Program-made: the position numbers and the translations under genes
Shown here: positions 7,548 through 14,075 of the stretch, piece by piece
Position numbering within the stretch: position 1 is the first letter of the stretch
Layout: the number at the start of each line of letters is the position of its first letter
Notes under the pieces: generated by a model
The model's input: only the letters and a program-made list of their open reading frames with translations
The model's database searches: none
What the model was told of the DNA's origin: nothing
Source of the DNA: a virus
Strand: one strand, 5' to 3'
IMG/VR virus record: IMGVR_UViG_3300040751_002983
Location: 1-20,890 of that record
DNA: 20,890 nt

Positions 7548-8118
7548 AAACTTGTATTCCTTTGTCTGCGTAATTATGTAGCCGTCTCTTTGTGTTGGGG
7601 AAACTTATTTCTAGCAACCTACAAAGATCAACATTGTCTTTGGGTTTGTGAATTCTGTCTTTGTTATCTTTGATAAACTGCATAGTGTCTTTGTTCTCTG
7701 ACTGTATGTGATCCCACATACGATCTAGGTTCTCATACCACTGATAGTTGGGATATGTTATCGTGAACTCCCCACACAGTTTCCACCATTCCAGGCACTC
7801 GAAGTCATTCCTGTACACCATCACGATCGGATGGCCCTTATCTTTGAGTTCATTCAATCTGTGTGCGAATGTGTGTGATTTTATAATTCTTTTACCTGTG
7901 CCCGAGAAAGGTCCGTCCCAGTCTATGTTCACGAACTCCATTCCCGGATCCCAGTAAGCACCGATGTGCATTAGATGTTTATTGCCAGGGGTGTCAGCAT
8001 CGTGCCAGTAGGTTCTTGCCTCAGAATAGTCTGTGTGATCTATGTCATCACTCCAGTAGATATTCTTGACCACACTACTCCACTTTGATCCTGGTGCCCC
8101 TGTAAACAATATGTACAT
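7534..8118 (-). CDS. Sulfotransferase-like P-loop protein, 194 aa
   Basis: The N-terminus reads MYILFTGAPGSKWSSV, which fits the PAPS-binding loop of sulfotransferases (GxxRSGTT-like, Lys12). It is followed by IIKSHTF at about 78-84 and VMVYRNDFECLEWW at about 98-111, the usual site of the 3'-phosphate-binding Arg. The protein is shorter than typical sulfotransferases (250-300 residues), and the C-terminal half has lost clear motifs, so it could instead be a kinase-like or non-catalytic P-loop protein. Its ATG shares a base with the tctC stop (TAATG). A sulfotransferase in this chain would suggest modification of a glycan or lipid. Confidence 0.55.
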   Translation of the reverse strand: MYILFTGAPGSKWSSVVKNIYWSDDIDHTDYSEARTYWHDADTPGNKHLMHIGAYWDPGMEFVNIDWDGPFSGTGKRIIKSHTFAHRLNELKDKGHPIVMVYRNDFECLEWWKLCGEFTITYPNYQWYENLDRMWDHIQSENKDTMQFIKDNKDRIHKPKDNVDLCRLLEISFPNTKRRLHNYADKGIQVYVYK

Positions 8119-9164
8119 TATTTGGTCAACTCTTCCTTGTAGATGGCATTGTAACCCAACTGATTCTTTCCAAAATCAGATAGTGTCTTCAATGCACCCG
8201 GTGTGATGAATGACTTCAGTGTTCTAACTGCGGCGTCACCTTCCTCACCTGTTCTCCACTCGTACTTGCCAACCTTCTTCTCGATTGCGGCAACTGACTC
8301 TGGATCCTTGATCATCTTGTCAAGTGCGGCAACAAGTTTAGCCTTGTTGGGATTGCCCTTGTTCACCCAAAACGCTTTCTGTAAAGCATCTCTCCAACTC
8401 TTCACAAGTTTGTAAGCATCGTAGAAGTCACCACTTGGTGCAACACCGTGCATTTTTTCAAACAGTTCTTCGAAAGTTGGCTCGGTGAAGTTTGGATCTT
8501 TATCGTGTCCGCCCGTCTTGACGTTTAGTAGTCCATGATGGAACCAAGTGTAGGCGTCGCCTTTCTTGATCACCGGCATCACGTGTTTCTTGTATGCGGC
8601 AGGGTTCTCCCTGGTTGCATTCAAGTCACCTCTGATGAACGCAAGTCTCCTCTCAGAGCCTCTCATTCCTTTCACCCATACTATCTTGTCTTCGAATGTT
8701 TTAACAGGATCATTGTTTGGTCCTGCAAGTAACATAACGATAGCCATGATCTCTGGAGTCATACCAGATCCTGATGGAAACTGTATCGGTCCATTTGTCG
8801 TATCCGCTTTGTTCCTAGCACCCACAATGATGTTTAGGTTCATGTGTCCAACAGACTCCCAATCGAAGTAATTGTAATCAACAGGCTCTGTAAGATATGA
8901 TATACCATTACCTCCGTGTGATACAAGTATCGTCTTGTCATCGAACCTCAGTTTGTTTTGGAACTCGTTTGGTCCCAGTTGGTCTCTCGCACCTGGCTTG
9001 TAGATAAGATTGATCTTCTCTCCCAGGTGTTTCTCCCATTCCGCTACAACTATCTGTGCCCACACAGAAGTTCCACCAGATGGTTTTTGTGGCACGATCA
9101 AGTTGTAATCTGCCAAGGCTGTTGTTGTCATCAACACCAAAGCCATTATTGTTTTCTTAAGCAT
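8118..9164 (-). CDS. tctC: TTT-family periplasmic substrate-binding protein (TctC/Bug)
   Basis: 348 residues. A Sec signal peptide fills residues 1-18 (positive MLKK start, hydrophobic core, ALA before DYN). The mature part begins with a beta strand and the PSGGTSVWAQ loop, and LIYKPGARDQLGPN at about 54-67 corresponds to the KPGAGG ligand loop of Bug proteins. These bind organic acids (citrate, other tricarboxylates, dicarboxylates, aromatic acids) in the periplasm and hand them to TctA. It overlaps the upstream tctA by 8 bases. A TctB-like small membrane subunit, normally part of the complex, is not seen between or next to these genes. The protein seems intact; whether it works in the host periplasm depends on a host TctB. 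Confidence 0.82.
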   Translation of the reverse strand: MLKKTIMALVLMTTTALADYNLIVPQKPSGGTSVWAQIVVAEWEKHLGEKINLIYKPGARDQLGPNEFQNKLRFDDKTILVSHGGNGISYLTEPVDYNYFDWESVGHMNLNIIVGARNKADTTNGPIQFPSGSGMTPEIMAIVMLLAGPNNDPVKTFEDKIVWVKGMRGSERRLAFIRGDLNATRENPAAYKKHVMPVIKKGDAYTWFHHGLLNVKTGGHDKDPNFTEPTFEELFEKMHGVAPSGDFYDAYKLVKSWRDALQKAFWVNKGNPNKAKLVAALDKMIKDPESVAAIEKKVGKYEWRTGEEGDAAVRTLKSFITPGALKTLSDFGKNQLGYNAIYKEELTK

Positions 9165-10593
9165 AGTCTAATCGACTCCTCTTTGTTATTCCCCAATACA
9201 ATAATGCAAATACACAAATCATTATGCCAATGAAGATCGGTCTAGTGATCAGATCGTCTACCGTATGCAAGGATGTTAGTTGATAAGTGAGGTTGTAAAT
9301 CCTGTCACTCAATATGTACCCAATCAGCAGTGCTGGCCTGCTGATTTGGAATTTTTTACACAGCACCCCGAATATCGAGAATGCTGTCAGTACCGCTAGG
9401 TCTTCCCACCCGCCTGTGTACTGTAAGGTTGCCCAAACAATCACGGCAAGAATGAAAGGGAAATAGTAAACGTATGGAATACGTGTCACCCACCCTGCGA
9501 AATATGCCAGTCCATAACATAAGACAGCAGTGATGATCGTTCCAAGTAGGAACGCATAGGTCATGCTGTCAAATAATCTGTCGTCATAGAATGTATCGGG
9601 TGATCCCAGGTCAATGCCCAGGTATAGAAACAGTCCCATCAGTATCGCGGCGAAACTCGCACCAGGGATACCAAACAAGACTGTTGGAATGAATGACGAG
9701 GCCTTCTGTGCGTTGTTGGCCCCCTCGGCACCCACGACTCCCCTTACATTACCATCACCAAACTTCTCTTTGGGATTGGCCGCGACCGTGGCACCGTAAG
9801 CCAACCAGTCTGCCATCGCACCTCCCAAGCCTGGAAGTAGTCCTATGAAGGAACCTATTGCTCCTCCCCTCACACTGTCCTTCCAACATCTGACGGTATC
9901 TTTCACTCCTTGTTTTAGATCTTGCCAACTGCCGTGTTCTGCTTTTATAGTTGTGGTCTTCTTCCTGTTGAACCATCCGTCCCACAGTTCAGGTATTGCG
10001 AAAAGTCCTGCCATGTAAGGTAAAATCTGTACACCGTCTTCCAGGTAACGCCAACCCATTGTGAATCTCGGCACGTTGTTCACGTCCACACCAACTAGTC
10101 CTATGGTAACACCTAAAACTATTGCGAGAACACTTCTGACATATTTCCTAGTGGATACAAATCCCACAGTGACAAACGCCAACAGCACCAATGCCCACAG
10201 TTCGGGTATGCCCATGTACATTACAACTTTGGTGTACCAAGGTAAGAAAAGGAATGTTAGCGATCCCCAAAACAGACCATTACAAGTCGACGAAGTGATC
10301 GCGGCACTCAATGCTCTAGTGGCTTCTCCGTTCTTGGCCATTGGAAAACCATCCACCATTGTGGCCGCCGCAGAATTGGCTCCCGGTATGCCCAACAGCA
10401 CACCTGCAAATGAATCACCGGTTGTTGATGAAGCGACAACTGCCACACAGAATATCACGCCCAGGTAGGGATCTCCCACGAAGTAAGGCATGACTCCAAA
10501 TAGTGTGATTAGACCTGTTGTTGCTCCCGCGGCTGGTATTAGGCCAATGATCAAGCCGTAAACAATACCTGCCATTAATATAGCAAGTTCCAT
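9157..10593 (-). CDS. tctA: TTT-family large membrane permease TctA
   Basis: 478 residues, with about eleven hydrophobic segments. Both family signatures are present: the N-terminal half has GLIPAAGATTG, then PGANSAAATMVDGFPMAKNG, and the C-terminal half repeats GLLPGLGGAMADW and EGANNAQKASSFIP followed by FGIPGAS. These inverted-repeat motifs form the transport core. TctA, with TctB and a TctC binding protein, imports organic acids with cations. Length is slightly below the usual ~500. It is the first gene of the minus-strand chain. The 90 bases before it hold an AAAGGAAG sequence 32-25 bases before the ATG but no NNTAAATA box, so it may be expressed early or from a host-type promoter. Confidence 0.93.
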   Translation of the reverse strand: MELAILMAGIVYGLIIGLIPAAGATTGLITLFGVMPYFVGDPYLGVIFCVAVVASSTTGDSFAGVLLGIPGANSAAATMVDGFPMAKNGEATRALSAAITSSTCNGLFWGSLTFLFLPWYTKVVMYMGIPELWALVLLAFVTVGFVSTRKYVRSVLAIVLGVTIGLVGVDVNNVPRFTMGWRYLEDGVQILPYMAGLFAIPELWDGWFNRKKTTTIKAEHGSWQDLKQGVKDTVRCWKDSVRGGAIGSFIGLLPGLGGAMADWLAYGATVAANPKEKFGDGNVRGVVGAEGANNAQKASSFIPTVLFGIPGASFAAILMGLFLYLGIDLGSPDTFYDDRLFDSMTYAFLLGTIITAVLCYGLAYFAGWVTRIPYVYYFPFILAVIVWATLQYTGGWEDLAVLTAFSIFGVLCKKFQISRPALLIGYILSDRIYNLTYQLTSLHTVDDLITRPIFIGIMICVFALLYWGITKRSRLDYA

Positions 10594-10683
10594 ATCGATT
10601 TCTTTGGGATTTGTTGTGAACTTCCTTTGGAGCGTTACAACAGATTATGTATTATTAATTATGCTTTACACTATATACTTTAT
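10594..10683. other. AT-rich divergent intergenic region between tctA and the membrane-protein gene
   Basis: Ninety bases serving two divergent transcripts. It contains many TATA-like stretches (for example TATATACT at 10672-10679) but no clear -35/-10 pair and no NNTAAATA box. It is the only place for a promoter of the whole tctA chain unless one lies inside the plus-strand gene. Confidence 0.4.
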
Positions 10684-11124
10684 ATGAAACTGAGTCAACA
10701 ACAGAAACGCAGGATGTACTCACACTATGATCACGACATCGACGTAGAAGATGACTTCTGGCCCATCATAGGCATACTGTTGACCATATTATGCGTATGG
10801 ACTGGAATAGTACACTTCATCGACGCAGTGACCATGGACACCATCCCATGGTACGCTGAGCCATTCACTATAGTGCCTGTGATATTCCTGATCATCATGA
10901 AAGAAAGATTTGATTCACTCAATCCTTTACATTGGTGGCCAGCGGTATGGGGGTATACAGCCAAACTGCCCGAGGATGACAGGATAACGATCAGGCCATT
11001 GGACTCTGAACGTATATTGAAGGAACACGGCGGACGATTGAATGTTTTTATTGTGGATTACGAACACGTCAAATTCCGTCGTAAAAAGGACGCCGTGATC
11101 TTTGGACTCAGGAACCTTTGGTGA
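10684..11124 (+). CDS. Small membrane protein, 146 aa, unknown function
   Basis: Two hydrophobic segments (about 29-47 WPIIGILLTILCVWTGIVH and 60-72, FTIVPVIFLIIM) are separated by a short acidic/Trp loop. They are followed by a soluble basic tail with DRITIRPLDSERI and a C-terminal cluster FRRKKDAV. The ATG at 10684 is preferred over the in-frame one at 10627, because the extra residues are encoded by the AT-rich intergenic stretch. It is transcribed away from tctA and overlaps the convergent SGNH gene by 17 bases. It is not TctB: there are only two membrane segments where TctB has four. No family recognised. Confidence 0.65.
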   Translation: MKLSQQQKRRMYSHYDHDIDVEDDFWPIIGILLTILCVWTGIVHFIDAVTMDTIPWYAEPFTIVPVIFLIIMKERFDSLNPLHWWPAVWGYTAKLPEDDRITIRPLDSERILKEHGGRLNVFIVDYEHVKFRRKKDAVIFGLRNLW

Positions 11125-11764
11125 TCAACAGTTCAAGATCGTGTGCTACCTTTTCGTTTTGTTCTTTGGTTAGATGATTGAAAAGATCTTCGCTGGCGAC
11201 GTTGTTGGCCATGTTTTCTCCGTACAATGGCATAAGGGTGTAGTCAAGCACAGGCGTGTTCTTTATCTCAACTCCATAAGTTTGGAATGAAAACAGTTGT
11301 ACCACGTTGTGTCTATCAACAAGTTTTGAAATAATGTTCTGATCGAACCATTCTATGCTGGCCTTGTATTTGAAATGATTGATCTTGGGAAAGTCGAGGT
11401 GTTTTATGTACAGGTCACAGGCCCTCTCTAGATCGTTTTCACTTTTCTCATCCAATGCCCAAGCAGGCAACAGCACATCCGGATGATACAGCCTGTCAGG
11501 ATCTGTGTACACTATCACGATGTTGTCTGGCAGTTGATTTTTATCGTGAAGTTCCATGAAGCGATCGAACATATACCAGATGCTCGTACCACCAACTCCC
11601 CAGTGGGTTACGGTTCCGACTCCCAACCTATTGGCCAAAAGGTTACAATAACTGCCTTGGTTGATGCTGTCAGCACAGAAACTGTCTCCGAAGTAACCTA
11701 TGGTTCCAGTTTTGTTTCGATCAATGACTACTGGTCGCTGTGGATGGATGTATTGCTGTCTCAC
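11108..11764 (-). CDS. SGNH/GDSL-like hydrolase, 218 aa (copy 3)
   Basis: Block I reads GYFGDSFCADS with candidate Ser28, block II HWGVGGTSIW at about 54-63 has the oxyanion glycines, block III-like IVIVYTDPDR is at 82-91, and His197 in NHLTKEQNE is the candidate catalytic His. It starts with GTG at 11764, which overlaps the TGA of the upstream coiled-coil gene (GTGA), so translation is probably coupled. Compared with copies 1 and 2, it is shorter but has the clearest block I. The target is unknown; deacetylation or acetylation of surface glycan is the usual suggestion for this fold. Confidence 0.7.
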   Translation of the reverse strand: MRQQYIHPQRPVVIDRNKTGTIGYFGDSFCADSINQGSYCNLLANRLGVGTVTHWGVGGTSIWYMFDRFMELHDKNQLPDNIVIVYTDPDRLYHPDVLLPAWALDEKSENDLERACDLYIKHLDFPKINHFKYKASIEWFDQNIISKLVDRHNVVQLFSFQTYGVEIKNTPVLDYTLMPLYGENMANNVASEDLFNHLTKEQNEKVAHDLELLITKGS

Positions 11765-11919
11765 TTTTTCTTGAACACCGTGCCGTACTTGTTTTCATAC
11801 AGTTTCAGTTTGTCAGATAATTCTTTCACGATCTGTTGATAGTCCGCGACCTGTACCTCGAGGTTGCCTATCTGAGCCCTCAGTAATCTGACTTCGTCCT
11901 TACTTGCCCTGTCCTGCAT
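11761..11919 (-). CDS. Small coiled-coil protein, 52 aa
   Basis: The ATG at 11919 lies inside the end of the upstream basic gene (overlap 20 bases), and the TGA overlaps the GTG start of the SGNH gene. Residues 8-48 form a heptad pattern (VRLLRAQIGNLEVQV, then IVKELSDKLKLYENK), and the tail is basic (FKKK). Such short coiled coils are common small phage proteins and may mediate oligomerisation. Overlaps on both sides support that it is a real gene. Confidence 0.6.
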   Translation of the reverse strand: MQDRASKDEVRLLRAQIGNLEVQVADYQQIVKELSDKLKLYENKYGTVFKKK

Positions 11920-12040
11920 ACGCCTTGTAACTTCTCTTCTTGTGCTTGTTCATAGAGCTCATCTTGATCCTGCTCTTGTTCTTGCCCTGGGAAGTCTTCT
12001 TGGGTTTGCCCGGTGTGTATCCTGAAACATTAATTGCCAT
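11900..12040 (-). CDS. Small very basic phage protein, 46 aa
   Basis: Starts MAINVSGYTPGKPKK and ends AYAGQGK; about a third of the residues are Lys or Arg. The pattern GKPKKTSQGKNK...GQGK resembles small basic proteins I recall from many marine tailed phages, probably bound to nucleic acid or the virion. An in-frame ATG at 12046 adds two residues, but the start at 12040 lies better with respect to the TATAATAT box just upstream. It heads a three-gene minus-strand operon with the coiled-coil and SGNH genes. Confidence 0.68.
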   Translation of the reverse strand: MAINVSGYTPGKPKKTSQGKNKSRIKMSSMNKHKKRSYKAYAGQGK

Positions 12041-12048
12041 ACTCATAT

Positions 12049-12075
12049 ATTATAGTAGACAGTTCTTTAAGTCAA
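12049..12075 (-). promoter_or_regulatory. Candidate promoter: TTGACT, 15 bases, TATAAT (minus strand)
   Basis: The -35 TTGACT is at 12075-12070 and the -10 TATAAT at 12054-12049, eight bases before the ATG at 12040. The 15-base spacer is shorter than ideal. The same -10 can also be read as a late-type box TATAATAT. It overlaps the divergent promoter on the plus strand. Confidence 0.5.
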
Positions 12076-12084
12076 GTATATAAT
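12056..12084 (+). promoter_or_regulatory. Sigma70-type promoter: TAGACA, 17 bases, TATAAT
   Basis: The -35 TAGACA (12056-12061, five of six consensus bases), a 17-base spacer and a perfect -10 TATAAT (12079-12084) lie 12 bases before the ATG of the DUF1178 gene. This is a host-polymerase type promoter, suggesting early expression. Confidence 0.65.
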
Positions 12085-12096
12085 GTAAATAATATT

Positions 12097-12510
12097 ATGA
12101 TCAAATATCAATTGAGATGCAGATGCAACCACGAGTTCGAAGGTTGGTTCCCAGACAGCAAAGAATACAAGAGACAGAAGAACAAAGGAATGATCAACTG
12201 CCCGATGTGTGACAGCACCGCAGTGGACAAGGCCATAATGGCACCTAATGTAAAAACCTCAAAGAAGAAACAGGTACCAGACGACTACTTTGTGATGGGC
12301 GAGAGTGCAGAACAGATCCTGCGTAAACTCAACAAGAAGATCAAGAAAGATTACCAGGACGTTGGTAAGAACTTCGCCAAAGAAGCAAGGAAGGCACACA
12401 AAGGCAAACGAGACCAGAAGTTCTACGGTAAGCCAACCAAGGAAGAGACCAACAAACTGTTGGATGAGGGCATAGACCTGTTCGCGGTGCCGGACTACAA
12501 GGACAATTAG
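12097..12510 (+). CDS. DUF1178 family zinc-ribbon protein, 137 aa
   Basis: The N-terminus MIKYQLRCRCNHEFEGWF, then CPMCDS at about 35-40 and KAIMAPNV at about 45-52, is the signature of DUF1178, a family found mostly in Alphaproteobacteria. Cys8/Cys10 and Cys35/Cys38 (with His12 nearby) can bind zinc. The C-terminal GIDLFAVP is close to the family's usual ending. The ATG at 12097 gives the family N-terminus; an earlier ATG at 12034 would cover the promoter. The middle is unusually Lys-rich (roughly 55-110) compared with cellular members. The cellular role is unknown. In a phage it is probably captured from a host and expressed early. Confidence 0.85.
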   Translation: MIKYQLRCRCNHEFEGWFPDSKEYKRQKNKGMINCPMCDSTAVDKAIMAPNVKTSKKKQVPDDYFVMGESAEQILRKLNKKIKKDYQDVGKNFAKEARKAHKGKRDQKFYGKPTKEETNKLLDEGIDLFAVPDYKDN

Positions 12511-12539
12511 TCGCATAAAAGTTGATCTTTTCATTACGG

Positions 12540-12568
12540 TTGACATAATACACTTTCTAGTATATAAT
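12540..12568 (+). promoter_or_regulatory. Perfect consensus sigma70 promoter TTGACA, 17 bases, TATAAT
   Basis: TTGACA at 12540-12545, a 17-base spacer and TATAAT at 12563-12568: both hexamers and the spacing are ideal. Transcription would start near 12575, right at the ATG of the leader frame at 12576. It is the strongest host-type promoter seen in the window. Confidence 0.85.
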
Positions 12569-12575
12569 TGTAAAC

Positions 12576-12659
12576 ATGGAACGTAGGATAACAGAGATTG
12601 AAACTCCAGAGTTACGTAACCATAACAATAACAATAAGGAAAAGGAAACAATATGCTAA
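12576..12659 (+). CDS. Leader reading frame, 27 aa, coupled to the next gene
   Basis: The ATG lies seven bases after the -10 box, at the likely transcription start. It encodes MERRITEIETPEL, then an Asn/Lys-rich tail, with a stop (TAA 12657-12659) that overlaps the downstream ATG at 12653. It may be a leader peptide that couples or tunes translation of the basic protein, or simply an untranslated leader rich in AAGGAA-type ribosome-binding sequence. No attenuator hairpin was seen. Confidence 0.4.
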   Translation: MERRITEIETPELRNHNNNNKEKETIC

Positions 12660-13024
12660 CAAGTATGTTCAATACACTTTTTCCATCTACTAAGAAGGAA
12701 ACAAAAACCATGGCAAACTCAACACAATACGTTGTATACACAAGAAACTTCAAATCAAGAGCGAAGCAGATTGGTGTATTTGCGGAGCCGGCTTCAACTT
12801 ACAAAGTGAATGGTGAAGTACACGGTGGTAAAATCAAGTTCAAAAACCTAGCAGTAAAAAACACTGCAAGAAAAACAGCGACTAACAAGTTGTTATCTAA
12901 AGGTTTAGATTTTACAGTAGAAGTATTAGGTGTAGCACCTAAGAACTCTGCTTTGACTATGAAATCAAACATCATTTCATTATTAAGAAAATCAGGCAGA
13001 AAAGTAATCAACTACTCTGCGTAA
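12653..13024 (+). CDS. Small basic protein of unknown function, 123 aa (104 aa from the inner start)
   Basis: Two starts are possible. ATG 12653 has AAGGAA five to ten bases upstream and overlaps the leader stop. ATG 12710 (MANSTQYVVYTRNF) has AAGGAAA at a similar distance and begins what looks like the folded domain. The protein is rich in Lys and Ser/Thr, with alternating strands and a C-terminal helix (MKSNIISLLRKSGRKV). There are no cysteines and no recognised family. Base composition is more A-rich, with many AAA and AAC codons, than in neighbouring genes. It is framed by a perfect sigma70 promoter and a strong terminator, so it is a single-gene, highly expressed, probably early unit. 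A DNA- or RNA-binding takeover protein is a reasonable guess only. Confidence 0.75.
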   Translation: MLTSMFNTLFPSTKKETKTMANSTQYVVYTRNFKSRAKQIGVFAEPASTYKVNGEVHGGKIKFKNLAVKNTARKTATNKLLSKGLDFTVEVLGVAPKNSALTMKSNIISLLRKSGRKVINYSA

Positions 13025-13036
13025 TTGATTAATTCC

Positions 13037-13072
13037 AAAGGGGCGGTACAGAAATGTATCGCCCTTTTTTTG
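13037..13072 (+). terminator. Rho-independent terminator
   Basis: The stem GGGCGGTACA (13041-13050) pairs with TGTATCGCCC (13055-13064), with one G-T pair, around a GAAA tetraloop, followed by seven Ts (13065-13071). Four more A-T capable bases flank it. It ends the transcript of the basic-protein gene and lies just ahead of the next late box. Confidence 0.92.
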
Positions 13073-13075
13073 TGA

Positions 13076-13083
13076 CTTAAATA
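13076..13083 (+). promoter_or_regulatory. Late-type promoter box CTTAAATA
   Basis: Contains TTAAATA, five bases before the ATG at 13089 and directly behind the terminator. Same geometry as the TATAAATA boxes at 1400-1407 and 20116-20123. Confidence 0.6.
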
Positions 13084-13088
13084 TCGGT

Positions 13089-14075
13089 ATGGAAACAATC
13101 AGAGAGCAACTGTCTTCACGATATCGCTTTTTAGATCTAGAAGATTTTTTTTGGGGGGATCACCAAGGGATGATGTCACTGCTCAAAGAAGCCATTGCCA
13201 GAAATGAAAATATAATATTATACCATCAGGAAAATATAGATTTCTACCACGTAGACTATAACGGAGTGCCATGGATCAAAACCATCCAGATGACAGAACT
13301 TAAGAATTTAGTAAGTGAGCACAGAGATAAGATCTGTGTCCTGGCACACGGTGTTCATGACAATTTTCCTTTTGAGTACATCAACCATTATGATTTCTGG
13401 ATAGACATCAGGAATAGAAACAATGGTATCAAATTTTCAAATACTGAAAAGAAAAAGGAAAAGGATTTTCTGTTTCTTATGCGTAGACAGACAGAACACA
13501 GACACAGACTGCGTGAGAAACTACAAACACGAGGTTGTTTGGAAAACAGCCTGTATTCATACATAGACGGAGAGGAATCAATCTACCTACCACCGGAATA
13601 CGAACACGAGAAATTCAATGACCCAGAATTCAAACTGGAACAGTGCTATTACGAACCAGCGATATGGCAGGTGTTGCCTCAGCAATATGATGCAACCAAG
13701 TGGTCCATCGTGGCAGAGACAGTCGAGACCAACGGTGTACATTGTTTAAGTGAAAAGTTATTCAAACCGTTGATAGGCGGACATCTTTTTGTGGTGTTGG
13801 CGGGTGCGGGTTACCTTTCATACCTGCGATCAGTGGGTTTCAAAACTTTTGGTGATTACATAGATGAATCTTATGACGATGAACCAGATATAGAATTAAG
13901 GATTGACAAGATCGTTGACCTATGTGTCAGTCTAAAACATAAGGACTACTTGGACCTGCAGGGTAGCATACAAGGAATAATCAAACACAATCAAGAGTTG
14001 TTCTTTAACGACAGTCATCTAGAATCATTAAATACTCATATTATAAACAAGATCAACGAGTATTTCAAAAGATGA
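13089..14075 (+). CDS. Glycosyltransferase-like protein 2 (TEK...GFKTF...DESYD family)
   Basis: 328 residues. WSIVAET at about 212-218 is followed by LSEKLFKPLIGG near 220 and GFKTFGDYIDESYD at 250-263, the same motif order as in the proteins at 1414-2544 and 18443-19627, so the three are paralogues. The TEK position reads SEK here. The N-terminal half is charged, with the KEKDFLFLMRRQTEHRHRLREKL segment (first half near 120-143) where the other copies have other sequence. It is the first gene of a five-gene plus-strand operon with its own late box. Probably transfers a sugar; donor and acceptor unknown. Confidence 0.65.
   Translation: METIREQLSSRYRFLDLEDFFWGDHQGMMSLLKEAIARNENIILYHQENIDFYHVDYNGVPWIKTIQMTELKNLVSEHRDKICVLAHGVHDNFPFEYINHYDFWIDIRNRNNGIKFSNTEKKKEKDFLFLMRRQTEHRHRLREKLQTRGCLENSLYSYIDGEESIYLPPEYEHEKFNDPEFKLEQCYYEPAIWQVLPQQYDATKWSIVAETVETNGVHCLSEKLFKPLIGGHLFVVLAGAGYLSYLRSVGFKTFGDYIDESYDDEPDIELRIDKIVDLCVSLKHKDYLDLQGSIQGIIKHNQELFFNDSHLESLNTHIINKINEYFKR

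Noticed and set aside
10684-11124. Membrane protein next to tctA as the missing TctB
   Set aside because: Only two hydrophobic segments, on the opposite strand, with a large soluble basic tail; TctB has four segments and no such tail.
12517-12531. Small hairpin AAAAG/CTTTT after the DUF1178 gene as a terminator
   Set aside because: Five weak pairs, no GC stem and no T-run of useful length.
12259-12753. Minus-strand frame of 164 codons with hydrophobic stretches
   Set aside because: It runs antisense through the DUF1178 gene, the perfect promoter and the basic-protein start; hydrophobic residues come from antisense of Lys-rich codons.
12653-13024. GIY-YIG nuclease resemblance (VYTRN near the start, late helix with LLRKSGRKVINY)
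   Set aside because: The GIY and YIG strands and the catalytic Arg/Glu cannot be placed with confidence, so no nuclease call is made.
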